NCBI GenBank assembly: GCA_030673955.1
Contig: DAOVBF010000001.1
Location: 1 to 15,430, forward strand
Direction: 5' to 3'
Length of the DNA: 15,430 nucleotides
Source of the DNA: Deltaproteobacteria bacterium
GTDB lineage: Bacteria; Myxococcota_A; UBA9160; SZUA-336
The translations under genes were made by a program, and so were the position numbers. The notes below the pieces were generated by a model. The model was not told the origin of the DNA. It worked only from the letters and a program-made list of their open reading frames with translations, and searched no databases. Position 1 is the stretch's first letter, and each line of letters opens with the position of its first letter. Positions 6,230 through 12,620 of the stretch are shown here, piece after piece.

Positions 6230-7378
6230 ATGCCCCGGATCGCAAAAACCAAACACGGCCGGGTCCGGTGGTGGGTGGACGGAAAGGCAACAACGCGGCT
6301 CAAAGCGTTGATGGCCGATCCCGACCGCGTTCTTCAAGGTTCGGGCAGTGTCGCCCGCCAGCGCATCGGTCGCAAACGTTTCTTTCGCGTAGAGGGCGGC
6401 CCGGGCGAGCCGGCGCTTTTCGTCAAGGTCTTCACACGCACGCGCGGACTCCCGCGGCTCCGCTACATCCCGCGCCCGTCGAAGGCGCGGCGCGAGGCCG
6501 CCATCGCACGGCGCGCAGCGTCCCGCGGCTTCGACGCAGCGGCCCCCATCGCGGTCGGAGAGGAACGACGCTGCGGGATGCTCCACCGTAGCTTCTCGGT
6601 CATCCCCGAGCGCCCTGCGCGTGACCTGCGCGCGATCCTCGCGGATCCGGCCACCGGAAGCAAGGAGCGTCGCTCCCTCATCGAAGCCTTCGCCTCCTTC
6701 TCCCGGCGGCTCCACGACGCAGGGATCGACCAAGACGACTTCTCGCCGAACAACTTCCTGGTGGCCGACGACCAACGCTTCGTGCTGATCGACTTCGAGC
6801 GTTGCCGCATCGGTGCGTCCCTCGGGGCACGGCGCTGGACGCTACTCGCGAAGCTCCACCGGCACGACCTCGGGGTGTCGCGGACGGATCGCCTGCGCTT
6901 CCTGCGCGTCTACCTCGGGCCGGGGGCCGACCGCGGCGCACAGCGCGTGGCGTGGCAACACATCTGCGAGGCGTTTCGGCGCGTGCGCGCAAGCGACGTG
7001 CGCCACGCGACCCGCAGCGCCTTCCAGGTGGGACGTCACCTGGCGCACGAGGACGAGGTCTGGGTCGTGCGCGGGCGGGAGCGAGCCCCGGTTCTGCGGC
7101 TTCCCCTCCCCCCCCGCAGTGCGCGGAAGGTCTGGGTCCGTGCGCATCAGCTCGAACGCCTGGGTTTACCGGCCCTGCGGCCGGTGCGCTTGGGTCCCGA
7201 TTGGGTCGAGCTCGAGGACCCCGGCGCGGAGCTCAAGACCGGGGATCGCGAGTCGCAAGTTCGCCTGGCCCTGAGAAAGTTCGACGGTTACGGGGAGTTT
7301 GTCGCAGAGGCCAAGTGGGCGATCACCGCGCAGGGCGCCAAGCTGCGTGACCCACGCGCCTTCAAGCTCAGACTTTAG
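6230..7378 (+). CDS. Lipopolysaccharide-kinase (WaaP/InaA)-like protein kinase fold
   Basis: This 382-aa protein has a kinase-like fold of the LPS kinase (Kdo/WaaP/InaA) group. These enzymes phosphorylate lipopolysaccharide core sugars at the inner face of the inner membrane. Visible residues are the N-lobe lysine in FVKVF (Lys66), a helix-C glutamate in RREAAIARR (Glu89), the catalytic loop LHDAGIDQDDFSPNNFLV with Asp170 and Asn175, and the DFG-equivalent LIDFER with Asp188. The SRTDRLRFLRVYL segment (217-229) is typical of the group. The C-terminal third (about 270-382) contains ARKVWVRAHQLERLGL and looks like a degenerate second kinase N-lobe without catalytic motifs. The ATG at 6230 has no Shine-Dalgarno sequence, and the gap to the divergent folC start is 20 bp, so the mRNA may be leaderless or the true start may lie downstream (for example ATG 6311). 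Substrate not determined. Confidence 0.82.
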   Translation: MPRIAKTKHGRVRWWVDGKATTRLKALMADPDRVLQGSGSVARQRIGRKRFFRVEGGPGEPALFVKVFTRTRGLPRLRYIPRPSKARREAAIARRAASRGFDAAAPIAVGEERRCGMLHRSFSVIPERPARDLRAILADPATGSKERRSLIEAFASFSRRLHDAGIDQDDFSPNNFLVADDQRFVLIDFERCRIGASLGARRWTLLAKLHRHDLGVSRTDRLRFLRVYLGPGADRGAQRVAWQHICEAFRRVRASDVRHATRSAFQVGRHLAHEDEVWVVRGRERAPVLRLPLPPRSARKVWVRAHQLERLGLPALRPVRLGPDWVELEDPGAELKTGDRESQVRLALRKFDGYGEFVAEAKWAITAQGAKLRDPRAFKLRL

Positions 7379-7458
7379 CAAGCCCCGAAGGGGCGCGCAG
7401 CGACGCGAAGCCGAGCGAAGAGTGGGTGGCGCAAGCCGCCTTGCGCTCGGGTCCCGCC
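7378..7458 (+). repeat. Intergenic ~80-bp repeat element, copy B (hairpin-bearing)
   Basis: This is the second copy of the element at 4825-4904, in opposite genomic orientation and about 90% identical. It begins on the last base of the kinase stop codon (TAG 7376-7378) and fills the gap to the convergent radical SAM stop (7461). The hairpin is conserved: GCGCAAG (7429-7435) pairs with CTTGCGC (7440-7446), 7 bp plus one possible G-T pair, with a 4-nt loop. Substitutions fall mostly outside the stem, suggesting the hairpin is selected. It could serve as a bidirectional transcription end for the two convergent genes, but there is no T-tract. Confidence 0.85.
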
Positions 7459-7460
7459 GG

Positions 7461-8498
7461 TTACGCAAACAGGTAGCCGTTCCGCTTGCACCCTTTGCAG
7501 ATGGTTTCGCGAGTCTCGCCCTTGCCCAGGATCTCGCGCCGCGCATCCAGATACAGGGGATTGTTCCAGATCTCTCGGAAAGAGTGGTCGTGGATGTTCC
7601 CGTATGCATGCTTCTCGCTGTAGACGCTGCAGCAAGCCAGCACGCTCCCTTCCCAGTTGATGGCCGTATCCTTCCAGGGCAGGTGACACATCGGCTCGCG
7701 CTGTGCCGACTCCCCTTCGCGATCGTACGCGCAGTGTTCGTCGCTCGTGGGGAGCCAGTCCCCGTCGCGCACCAGCGCCTCCTGTGCGGTCTCGAAGATC
7801 TCCTTACCCATGTCCGTGCGGGCGACGTTGAGCTGCAGCGACACGCCCAGCTCTTCGGCGAGCTCGCGCGCGATCGCCACCTCGTGCTCGTTGTGCCGGA
7901 AGACATGGAAGAGCCAGATCACTCTGGTGAAGCTGGCCCCGAGCTCCCGCTTCTTGGCGACGAGCATGCGGATGTTCTCCATCACTTTATGGAAGTCGCC
8001 GCCTTTCCGGTAGATGGCGTAGCTCTCGGGCGTCGCACCGTCGGCCGAGATATAGATCTTCTTCACCTTGGCGCGCAGCACTCCCTCAGCGAGCTCGGGC
8101 GTCAGGTCGTTGAGGTGCGACGAAATCTTGATCGCCACGCGACGCCGGTACGCGAGCTTGCACATGCGTACCAGGTTCTTGTTGAGCAGGGGCTCGCCCC
8201 AGTTGTACAGACGGATCGTAATCAGGTCCTTGCCGAGCTGATCCAGAATCTGCTCGAAGGTCTCGTAGGGCAAGAGCCCCTTGATCGCGCTCTGATCACC
8301 CTGGCCCGTTGGACAGAGCGGACAGCGCAGGTTGCAGACGTTGCCCGACTCGACCGTGATCTTGGTCGGTCCGTAGGGGAGCCGGGTGAGGCCCAGGCGC
8401 GGCGCGAGCTGCTCCATCGCGAGGTTGCAGAGCTTCCGCAGACTGAGGAAGCGCAGCTCCTCACGAAGGATGCGGAGGCGCTCCGGCATGAGCGTCAC
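7461..8498 (-). CDS. Radical SAM / SPASM domain protein
   Basis: This 345-aa radical S-adenosylmethionine enzyme has the [4Fe-4S]-binding CNLRCPLC (Cys55, Cys59, Cys62), the SAM-contact YNWGEPLL (98-105) and the signature ISADGATPESYAIYRKGGDFHKVMENI (150-176). Its C-terminal SPASM-type domain carries Cys271 in CHLPW, Cys289-Cys290 (VLACC), GNIHDHSFREIWN and Cys334/Cys337 (CKGC), so auxiliary iron-sulfur clusters are expected. SPASM proteins include peptide-modifying maturases, anaerobic sulfatase maturases and sugar- or lipid-modifying enzymes; the substrate cannot be told from sequence. The start is GTG at 8498, with AAGGGAG about 11 nt upstream; ATG at 8489 is the alternative. It follows the 106-aa cysteine-motif gene by 37 bp on the same strand, and that gene overlaps the NRDE-family gene, so the three probably form one operon. 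Cytoplasmic, oxygen-sensitive chemistry is expected. Confidence 0.92.
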   Translation of the reverse strand: MTLMPERLRILREELRFLSLRKLCNLAMEQLAPRLGLTRLPYGPTKITVESGNVCNLRCPLCPTGQGDQSAIKGLLPYETFEQILDQLGKDLITIRLYNWGEPLLNKNLVRMCKLAYRRRVAIKISSHLNDLTPELAEGVLRAKVKKIYISADGATPESYAIYRKGGDFHKVMENIRMLVAKKRELGASFTRVIWLFHVFRHNEHEVAIARELAEELGVSLQLNVARTDMGKEIFETAQEALVRDGDWLPTSDEHCAYDREGESAQREPMCHLPWKDTAINWEGSVLACCSVYSEKHAYGNIHDHSFREIWNNPLYLDARREILGKGETRETICKGCKRNGYLFA

Positions 8499-8535
8499 GA
8501 TCTTGGAGGCTCCCTTGGGGCGGGGCAGGGCCTGC

Positions 8536-8856
8536 CTATTGGGTCATGTAACGCTTCCAGGCTCGATACTCGCGTACGGCCTGGTCGTTCGTCTTCACGG
8601 CAGGATAAAAGTAGCGTACGGCGTGTCCGCAGAGCTGACAGATCTTGTAGCAAAACTTGAAACCGTCGATCTCGCGGATGTTGCCGACGATCTCCCGGTT
8701 CTCTTCCGTGCAGCAGTCCTTGGGTCGCGGGGGCGAGATGATCTGCTTCGGGTAGTTGTTCTGGGGCGGCTCCGCATCCGTATACCGGATGATATTGCGC
8801 AGGTTTCGCTGCGGTTTCTGCTCGGCGGGCCGAAGGTTGCTACCGATTCTCTTCAC
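8536..8856 (-). CDS. Small cysteine-motif protein (106 aa), probable metal-binding
   Basis: I do not recognise a named family. The GTG at 8856 is chosen because AAGGA lies 9 nt upstream and the predicted protein becomes well-behaved from there (VKRIGSNLRPAEQ). The frame is open to 9012 but is antisense-like nonsense over the NRDE gene. The start overlaps the 3' end of the NRDE gene by 17 bp, which suggests translational coupling. Five cysteines are arranged Cys48-Cys49, Cys69, Cys73 and Cys76 (FCYKICQLCGH), with His78, a plausible zinc or iron-sulfur site. The C-terminal tail is rich in aromatics (RYFYP, REYRAWKRY). There is no signal peptide or membrane segment. Being encoded between an NRDE protein and a radical SAM/SPASM enzyme, it may be a partner, accessory or substrate of the latter; that is inference. 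Confidence 0.7.
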   Translation of the reverse strand: MKRIGSNLRPAEQKPQRNLRNIIRYTDAEPPQNNYPKQIISPPRPKDCCTEENREIVGNIREIDGFKFCYKICQLCGHAVRYFYPAVKTNDQAVREYRAWKRYMTQ

Positions 8857-9634
8857 AGGTCCAGGTCCTTTCCTCGAATGCGGGACGCTCCCGGAGCTCA
8901 TCCAGGAGGCGCGTGTAATTCCGGAACTTCGCTTGGCAGGGGGCACCCTCGGCATGCCAGTAGCGCCAGCGTTCCTCCCCCAGGGCCAGGATCGCCGAGG
9001 AGCGGGTTCCATAACCCGGGGTGTGAACGCAGACGTGCTCTAGCGGATCCTCCCCTTCGCCATGCTCTGTGAGAACCTCCACCAGCCCCTCGAAGATCCT
9101 GTCGAAGGCCCCCCCCAGGTCGATCCGGGCCACGGCGTTCTGGATGTGCCGCACCTTGCCTGAGCCGGGATCCGCCGGGTCGCGGCTACAGATCACGTGG
9201 GTGCCCGGGCCGAGCTCCCGCGTCTCCGCTCCCTCCTCGCTCAGGCACGTGAAGAAGCTCTGGCGGCCGTCCCCGTAGAAGAGATGGAACGGGTTGTAGG
9301 TTTCCTCCAAGCCTTGCCTCATGTCCTCCGCCACAACCCGCGCCGTCGGGCGCCGTAGGGCCTCGAGAACGAGATGTCCTCGGGAGCGTCGATCGGTTCT
9401 GGGTGCCGCCGCGCGCCGATTGGTCAAGCCGACGAATAGCCCTCGAGCGTTGAGTCCCATCCAGGTCCCGCCCGCCTCCAGGTCCTGAGGCGCAACGAAA
9501 GCTGGATCCTGTTCCTCCTGCGGCTCGACCCGAGCCGGCGGTGCGGCTGGGCGAGAATAGAACTCATCGCGATTCGAGGCGGCCACCATCGGCAGACCAG
9601 GCACAACCCGGTCAAGCACGATCAGTGTGCACAT
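8840..9634 (-). CDS. NRDE (TANGO2 / DUF833) family protein
   Basis: This 264-aa protein begins MCTLIVLDR and has the family-defining ASNRDEFYSRPA (19-30, NRDE at 21-24). The GGTWMGLNARGLFVGLTNRR block that follows is typical of the NRDE/TANGO2 family. NRDE proteins are related to N-terminal-nucleophile hydrolases, where Cys2 is exposed after removal of Met1; conservation of Met-Cys here decides the start at ATG 9634, with GAGG a few bases upstream, over the in-frame start at 9661. Biological function of the family is poorly defined; in eukaryotes TANGO2 is linked to lipid and haem homeostasis. A sigma70-like promoter lies at 9687-9715. The 3' end overlaps the small cysteine-motif gene by 17 bp. 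This is probably the first gene of a three-gene operon with the radical SAM protein. Confidence 0.92.
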   Translation of the reverse strand: MCTLIVLDRVVPGLPMVAASNRDEFYSRPAAPPARVEPQEEQDPAFVAPQDLEAGGTWMGLNARGLFVGLTNRRAAAPRTDRRSRGHLVLEALRRPTARVVAEDMRQGLEETYNPFHLFYGDGRQSFFTCLSEEGAETRELGPGTHVICSRDPADPGSGKVRHIQNAVARIDLGGAFDRIFEGLVEVLTEHGEGEDPLEHVCVHTPGYGTRSSAILALGEERWRYWHAEGAPCQAKFRNYTRLLDELRERPAFEERTWTCEENR

Positions 9635-9686
9635 TTGCCTCGCCTGGGTAACAACCGGCACAAAGATGCGGTCTTAGCCATTTTCT

Positions 9687-9715
9687 AGTTTAGCAGGCCG
9701 GGCGCCGCAGCTCAA
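9687..9715 (-). promoter_or_regulatory. Sigma70-like promoter for the NRDE operon
   Basis: On the - strand the -35 box is TTGAGC (9715-9710, 4/6 to consensus), the spacer is 17 bp and the -10 box is TAAACT (9692-9687, 4/6). This would give a short leader of about 45 nt before the ATG at 9634. The 117-bp gap between the patatin gene stop (9779) and NRDE also contains a GGCGC/GCGCC dyad overlapping the -35 and spacer. Pattern match only. Confidence 0.45.
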
Positions 9716-9778
9716 GCGCCGGGACCCGGGTCGCTGCCAAGAAACGCTTATTTTTCGGGGCCTTTCGCCGTCCGCTCG

Positions 9779-11128
9779 CTAGCTCGCGCTGTGACCCTTC
9801 ACGAGCCGAATCCGGCTCCCCGCCGCGGGAACCTGCTCCTCTTCCACTGCGGCCTCGGGGGCGGGGGCAGGCTCCGCTTCGGCCGCCGACGACCTCTCGG
9901 CAGTCGGACGCAGGTCCAGGCCGTAGGATTCGAAAAGGGGCCGGAGCACGTCAGCATGCTCCAGGAGCGTGCTCCGGACGGAGTCGAACCCGTGCCGAAC
10001 GGCGTCGGCCCGCTTCCAAAAGGCCAGGGGGCCGAGGTCGAAGAACTGGTCATCGGTCTCCCGCGCCTCGATGACCACGATATCCCCGCGGAAGCGATCA
10101 TCGTGGAGGTACGCCTGCAGGCCCAGGGAGAGCCGGGTGTGCAGGAGGGTCCGGAAGACCTGGTGGATCACAGCGCTCAAGCCGCGGTCAGCCAGGTACC
10201 CGCGCCGGCGCCCGCCGTCGCGCCGGGGGACGTTCAAGAAGGGGCGGAAAGGGTTGTAACAGATCACCAGGTCCGCGCCGTGCTCGACGGCAACGTCGAG
10301 GTTCGCGGTCCGACGAACGCCGCCGTCCACGTAGTCCACGCCGTTGAGCCGCGCTGGGCGGAAGAAGCCGGGCAGCGCGCTCGAGGCCTGGACCGCCTCA
10401 GAGATCGTGAGCCCGTGATCGTTATCCGGCCCGAATACAACGCGCTCCGCGGTATCGAGGTTGGTGGCAGTGATGAAAAGCCGCCTCCCGGTTTCCCGAT
10501 AGAGCTCGGCAAAGCGGTTCGGCGCCCCGATCGCCGCCATGTTCCCGGCCAGCCAGCGTTCCAGCGCGGAGTTCTCGAAGAAACCGGAGGGCCAGAGCGA
10601 CCGGAGCGACGGGAATTCCCGTTTCGGCGAGACCTCCTGGAAGAGCCGCATCAGCAGGGCCTCGAGATGCGTGTAAGAGGGCGTCTCCAGGAGTCGACGC
10701 AGGTTCGGGGCCACCCGGCCGGGCAGCTCGGGCAGCACCGAGAACAAGTCCAGAAGCAGGCCCGGCAGGTAGCCCGCCAGGCGGGCGGAGAAGATGGCCG
10801 GTCGCGACAGAATCTCCCCCAGATTCGGGTGGTAGAAGTCGATCGGACGCAGCTGGCTCAGGCGGCTGGAGGTGCCTTCGAGCGCCGCGATCATCTCGTC
10901 CGGTGTGATCCCCTCCGCCAGAGAGGTCGCCAGGAGGGCGCCGGCGGAGAGGCCGACGTACATGTCGAACTCCGTGACGCTGCGGCCGACCAGCGCTTCG
11001 TCCAGGGCCTTGAGTCCGCCGACCTTGAAAGCGCCGCCGGTGACGGCGCCTCCCGCGAGGACGAGGGCGATCTTGGGATCCCGCGGGGGGTGGTGTCCGG
11101 AACCGCGCTGGACGAGCGTTAGCCCCAC
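9779..11128 (-). CDS. Patatin-like phospholipase family protein
   Basis: This 449-aa patatin-fold serine lipase has the complete catalytic dyad. The oxyanion glycine loop is LAGGAVTGGAFKVG (24-37), the nucleophile elbow GLSAG carries Ser61, and the Asp is in YVDGG (Asp268). The TNLDTAERVVF and AVQASSALPGFFRP segments are also typical of the family. The expected activity is release of fatty acids from phospholipids or other lipids. The C-terminal 60-70 residues are an Ala/Glu/Pro-rich tail (AAEAEPAPAPEAAVEEEQ) that looks disordered. There is no obvious N-terminal signal peptide, so it is probably cytoplasmic or membrane-peripheral. The start is GTG at 11128, directly after a strong AGGGAGGGGGA. 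The gene is divergent from the TonB-like gene and has its own promoter candidate at 11294-11321, giving a leader of about 160 nt. Confidence 0.92.
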   Translation of the reverse strand: MGLTLVQRGSGHHPPRDPKIALVLAGGAVTGGAFKVGGLKALDEALVGRSVTEFDMYVGLSAGALLATSLAEGITPDEMIAALEGTSSRLSQLRPIDFYHPNLGEILSRPAIFSARLAGYLPGLLLDLFSVLPELPGRVAPNLRRLLETPSYTHLEALLMRLFQEVSPKREFPSLRSLWPSGFFENSALERWLAGNMAAIGAPNRFAELYRETGRRLFITATNLDTAERVVFGPDNDHGLTISEAVQASSALPGFFRPARLNGVDYVDGGVRRTANLDVAVEHGADLVICYNPFRPFLNVPRRDGGRRRGYLADRGLSAVIHQVFRTLLHTRLSLGLQAYLHDDRFRGDIVVIEARETDDQFFDLGPLAFWKRADAVRHGFDSVRSTLLEHADVLRPLFESYGLDLRPTAERSSAAEAEPAPAPEAAVEEEQVPAAGSRIRLVKGHSAS

Positions 11129-11224
11129 TCCCCCTCCCTATCTAGCGGTGTCCCGCCGCGCCGACCCCGACGGGGTAATGGCGACGAAACCCTTTCAGGA
11201 AGTAAATCGGTCCCGATCCGGGGG

Positions 11225-11268
11225 GACTCAAGCTCCGATGCGGCCAAAACCAGGGGGGAGCTTGGGTC
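11225..11268. repeat. Inverted repeat in the patatin leader
   Basis: The arms GACTCAAGCTCC (11225-11236) and GGAGCTTGGGTC (11257-11268) pair over 12 bp with a single G-T pair on the + strand (an A-C mismatch on the - strand) and a 20-nt loop. The inner 8 bp, CAAGCTCC/GGAGCTTG, are perfect. It lies about 100 nt inside the predicted untranslated leader of the patatin mRNA, so it could be an RNA structure, or a dyad bound by a regulator. I recognise no riboswitch family. Confidence 0.5.
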
Positions 11269-11293
11269 GCTTGGCCTCTCTGAGCCTCCTTGG

Positions 11294-11321
11294 ATGCTAT
11301 TCGGCCCGCCCCGCTTGTCAA
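11294..11321 (-). promoter_or_regulatory. Sigma70-like promoter for the patatin gene
   Basis: On the - strand there is a perfect -35 TTGACA (11321-11316), a 16-bp GC-rich spacer and a -10 TAGCAT (11299-11294, 4/6). Transcription would begin near 11287, about 160 nt before the GTG at 11128. The leader is unusually long and contains the inverted repeat at 11225-11268. Confidence 0.5.
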
Positions 11322-11441
11322 GACGCGCCCCTGCCACGGAACCGAGATGTAGATTTTACCCCACGCTCGCTCCGGCACGGGAACCTTTCGCATATGTCCG
11401 GAAAAGCACTTCAATCTCAATCACTTACCAGCGTGGCAAAG

Positions 11442-11471
11442 TTGACACGCACCCCCCGGGGGACGTACTTT
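11442..11471 (+). promoter_or_regulatory. Sigma70-like promoter for the TonB-like / repeat-protein operon
   Basis: There is a perfect -35 TTGACA (11442-11447), an 18-bp spacer and a -10 TACTTT (11466-11471, 3/6 with T, A and the final T conserved). The spacer contains a perfect CCCCCGGGGG palindrome (11453-11462), and two GTGGCGC direct repeats follow downstream at a 20-bp interval, so a regulator could act here. The leader to the ATG at 11580 would be about 100 nt. Confidence 0.45.
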
Positions 11472-11579
11472 GAGAAGTGGCGCGAAATGACGCGACGTGG
11501 CGCCATGCAACCCCCAGGGAGGGTTGGGTTTCCAGCCGCGTGGCCGAATAGAGTCGCCGTGGAGGAAATCTAAACCGCG

Positions 11580-12620
11580 ATGCCGGGGAATACGATTTCT
11601 GGAAGCGGTTTGCTGGGAGCGGAGATCGCAGCCGCGTTCCCTCGCTTCGATCCCTTCGTCTCCCGGACCCAGCAGAAGGCCTCCCGCCGGCTGATCCTGC
11701 TCTCCCTCGCGCTGCATCTCATCCTTCTGGCCCTGTTCCGCGACGCCCTGCTGGGGATCGCGGTAGAGCAGGAAGAGACCATCGTCGTGCGCATGCTCGA
11801 TGAGAAAGAGCCCCAGCCGGAGCCGCCGAAGCTCAAGCGCAAAGTCCTCGCGCGGCGGCGCATCGACGCTTCCGTGGTGCACTTCAAAGAGATCGCCCAG
11901 CCGGAGATCCGACGGGTGATGCCCGTGCCGATTCTCGACCAGACCCGCAAGGTCGAGGTCGACCCCACCGAGCTCAGCGAGGCCCCCAAGCGCATCGAGA
12001 ACCGAGAGGTGGTGACCGAGAGCGTCAGCGTCTTCGCGGAGGTCCCGACCCAGGTCCAGCCGATCGAAGTGGACCGGGTGAATCCCGAAGTCCGCAGGGT
12101 CCGCGTGGGGCGCGCAAGCGCGGGGCCACGCAAGATGGAGGCCGCCGGACCCGTCATGAGCTCCCGGCCCGTTGACATCGAAGCGCCGGTTGTGACCAAG
12201 GGTGAGCTTTCCCGGAACGCTGTGACCGGCTCTGCTGAGGGTGCACGGATCGCCGCGCTGACGTCAGGGGTGTCCGACCGCCTGTTCGAGGGCACGGGTG
12301 AGAGCGGCCTGCTCTCGGGCATCGAGAAGGACTGCCACAAGGATGCGATCTGCCAGGCGTATCTCAAGCTGATCCGGGATCGCGTGTACGGTCGCTGGCA
12401 TATCCCTCCCGACGTCGACTCCGGGGAGGTGGTGCTGAGTTTCCGCATCGACCGAGGCGGGTCTGCGCACCGAATCCAACTGAGAAGTGCCGACGATCAG
12501 ACCCTCGGAGCCACCTGTCTCGCGGCCTTCCGCCACGCGAGTCCGTTTCCGCCGCCCCCGAAAGCGATCTTGTACATCATAAACAAGAAGATCAGAGCCA
12601 ACTTCGATTACGGAAAGTGA
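11580..12620 (+). CDS. TonB-like energy-transducer / TolA-C-type envelope protein
   Basis: This 346-aa protein has TonB architecture. A short cytoplasmic N-terminus (1-37) precedes a single hydrophobic segment (RRLILLSLALHLILLALF, 36-53). A long charged, proline-containing periplasmic stretch (about 63-250) follows, then a C-terminal TonB/TolA-like domain (about 258-346: AYLKLIRDRVYGRWHIPPD, GEVVLSFRIDRGGSAHRIQ, FRHASPFPPPP). The membrane segment contains Ser42-x3-His46, the SxxxH motif with which TonB engages ExbB/ExbD and uses proton-motive force. Cys252, Cys258 and Cys313 border or lie in the C-terminal domain. The ATG at 11580 has GGAGG rather far upstream (14 nt), but an in-frame TAA at 11571 excludes a longer form. 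Its TGA overlaps the ATG of the giant repeat protein (TGATG), so the two are very probably translated in a coupled way. No ExbB/ExbD gene is in the window. It is not a typical siderophore TonB, and its partner is unknown. Confidence 0.82.
   Translation: MPGNTISGSGLLGAEIAAAFPRFDPFVSRTQQKASRRLILLSLALHLILLALFRDALLGIAVEQEETIVVRMLDEKEPQPEPPKLKRKVLARRRIDASVVHFKEIAQPEIRRVMPVPILDQTRKVEVDPTELSEAPKRIENREVVTESVSVFAEVPTQVQPIEVDRVNPEVRRVRVGRASAGPRKMEAAGPVMSSRPVDIEAPVVTKGELSRNAVTGSAEGARIAALTSGVSDRLFEGTGESGLLSGIEKDCHKDAICQAYLKLIRDRVYGRWHIPPDVDSGEVVLSFRIDRGGSAHRIQLRSADDQTLGATCLAAFRHASPFPPPPKAILYIINKKIRANFDYGK

Larger units (their letters stand above)
11129..11579. other. Divergent regulatory region between patatin and TonB-like genes
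   Basis: This 451-bp stretch contains no credible gene; short frames here lack ribosome binding sites and recognisable content. It holds a leftward promoter candidate (11294-11321), a rightward one (11442-11471), and a 12-bp stem with one G-T pair (11225-11236 / 11257-11268) inside the long patatin leader. A 10-bp CCCCCGGGGG palindrome lies in the rightward promoter spacer (11453-11462). Downstream of that promoter two GTGGCGC repeats are spaced 20 bp apart (11477-11483, 11497-11503). The ribosome binding site of the TonB-like gene, GGAGG, is at 11561-11565. Confidence 0.6.

Noticed and set aside
6210..6293. Longer FolC with start at 6293
   Set aside because: Would overlap the divergent kinase gene and add 28 residues without FolC character; ATG 6209 has GAAGG upstream.
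7299..8660. 453-codon + strand frame opposite the radical SAM gene
   Set aside because: Shadow frame; it crosses the kinase 3' end, the repeat element and the radical SAM gene, and has no domain signature.
8857..9012. Longer N-terminus for the small cysteine protein (start 9012)
   Set aside because: These codons are antisense-like nonsense within the NRDE gene in another frame; the GTG at 8856 has a ribosome binding site and a sensible sequence after it.
9693..9730. Possible third copy of the intergenic repeat (shared GCGCCGGGACCCG)
   Set aside because: Only about 13 bases resemble the end of copy A; the hairpin and the rest of the element are absent, so this is probably GC-rich coincidence.
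9791..11122. 443-codon + strand frame opposite the patatin gene
   Set aside because: Shadow of a gene with intact patatin motifs and a strong ribosome binding site; the + product is low-complexity without recognisable domains.
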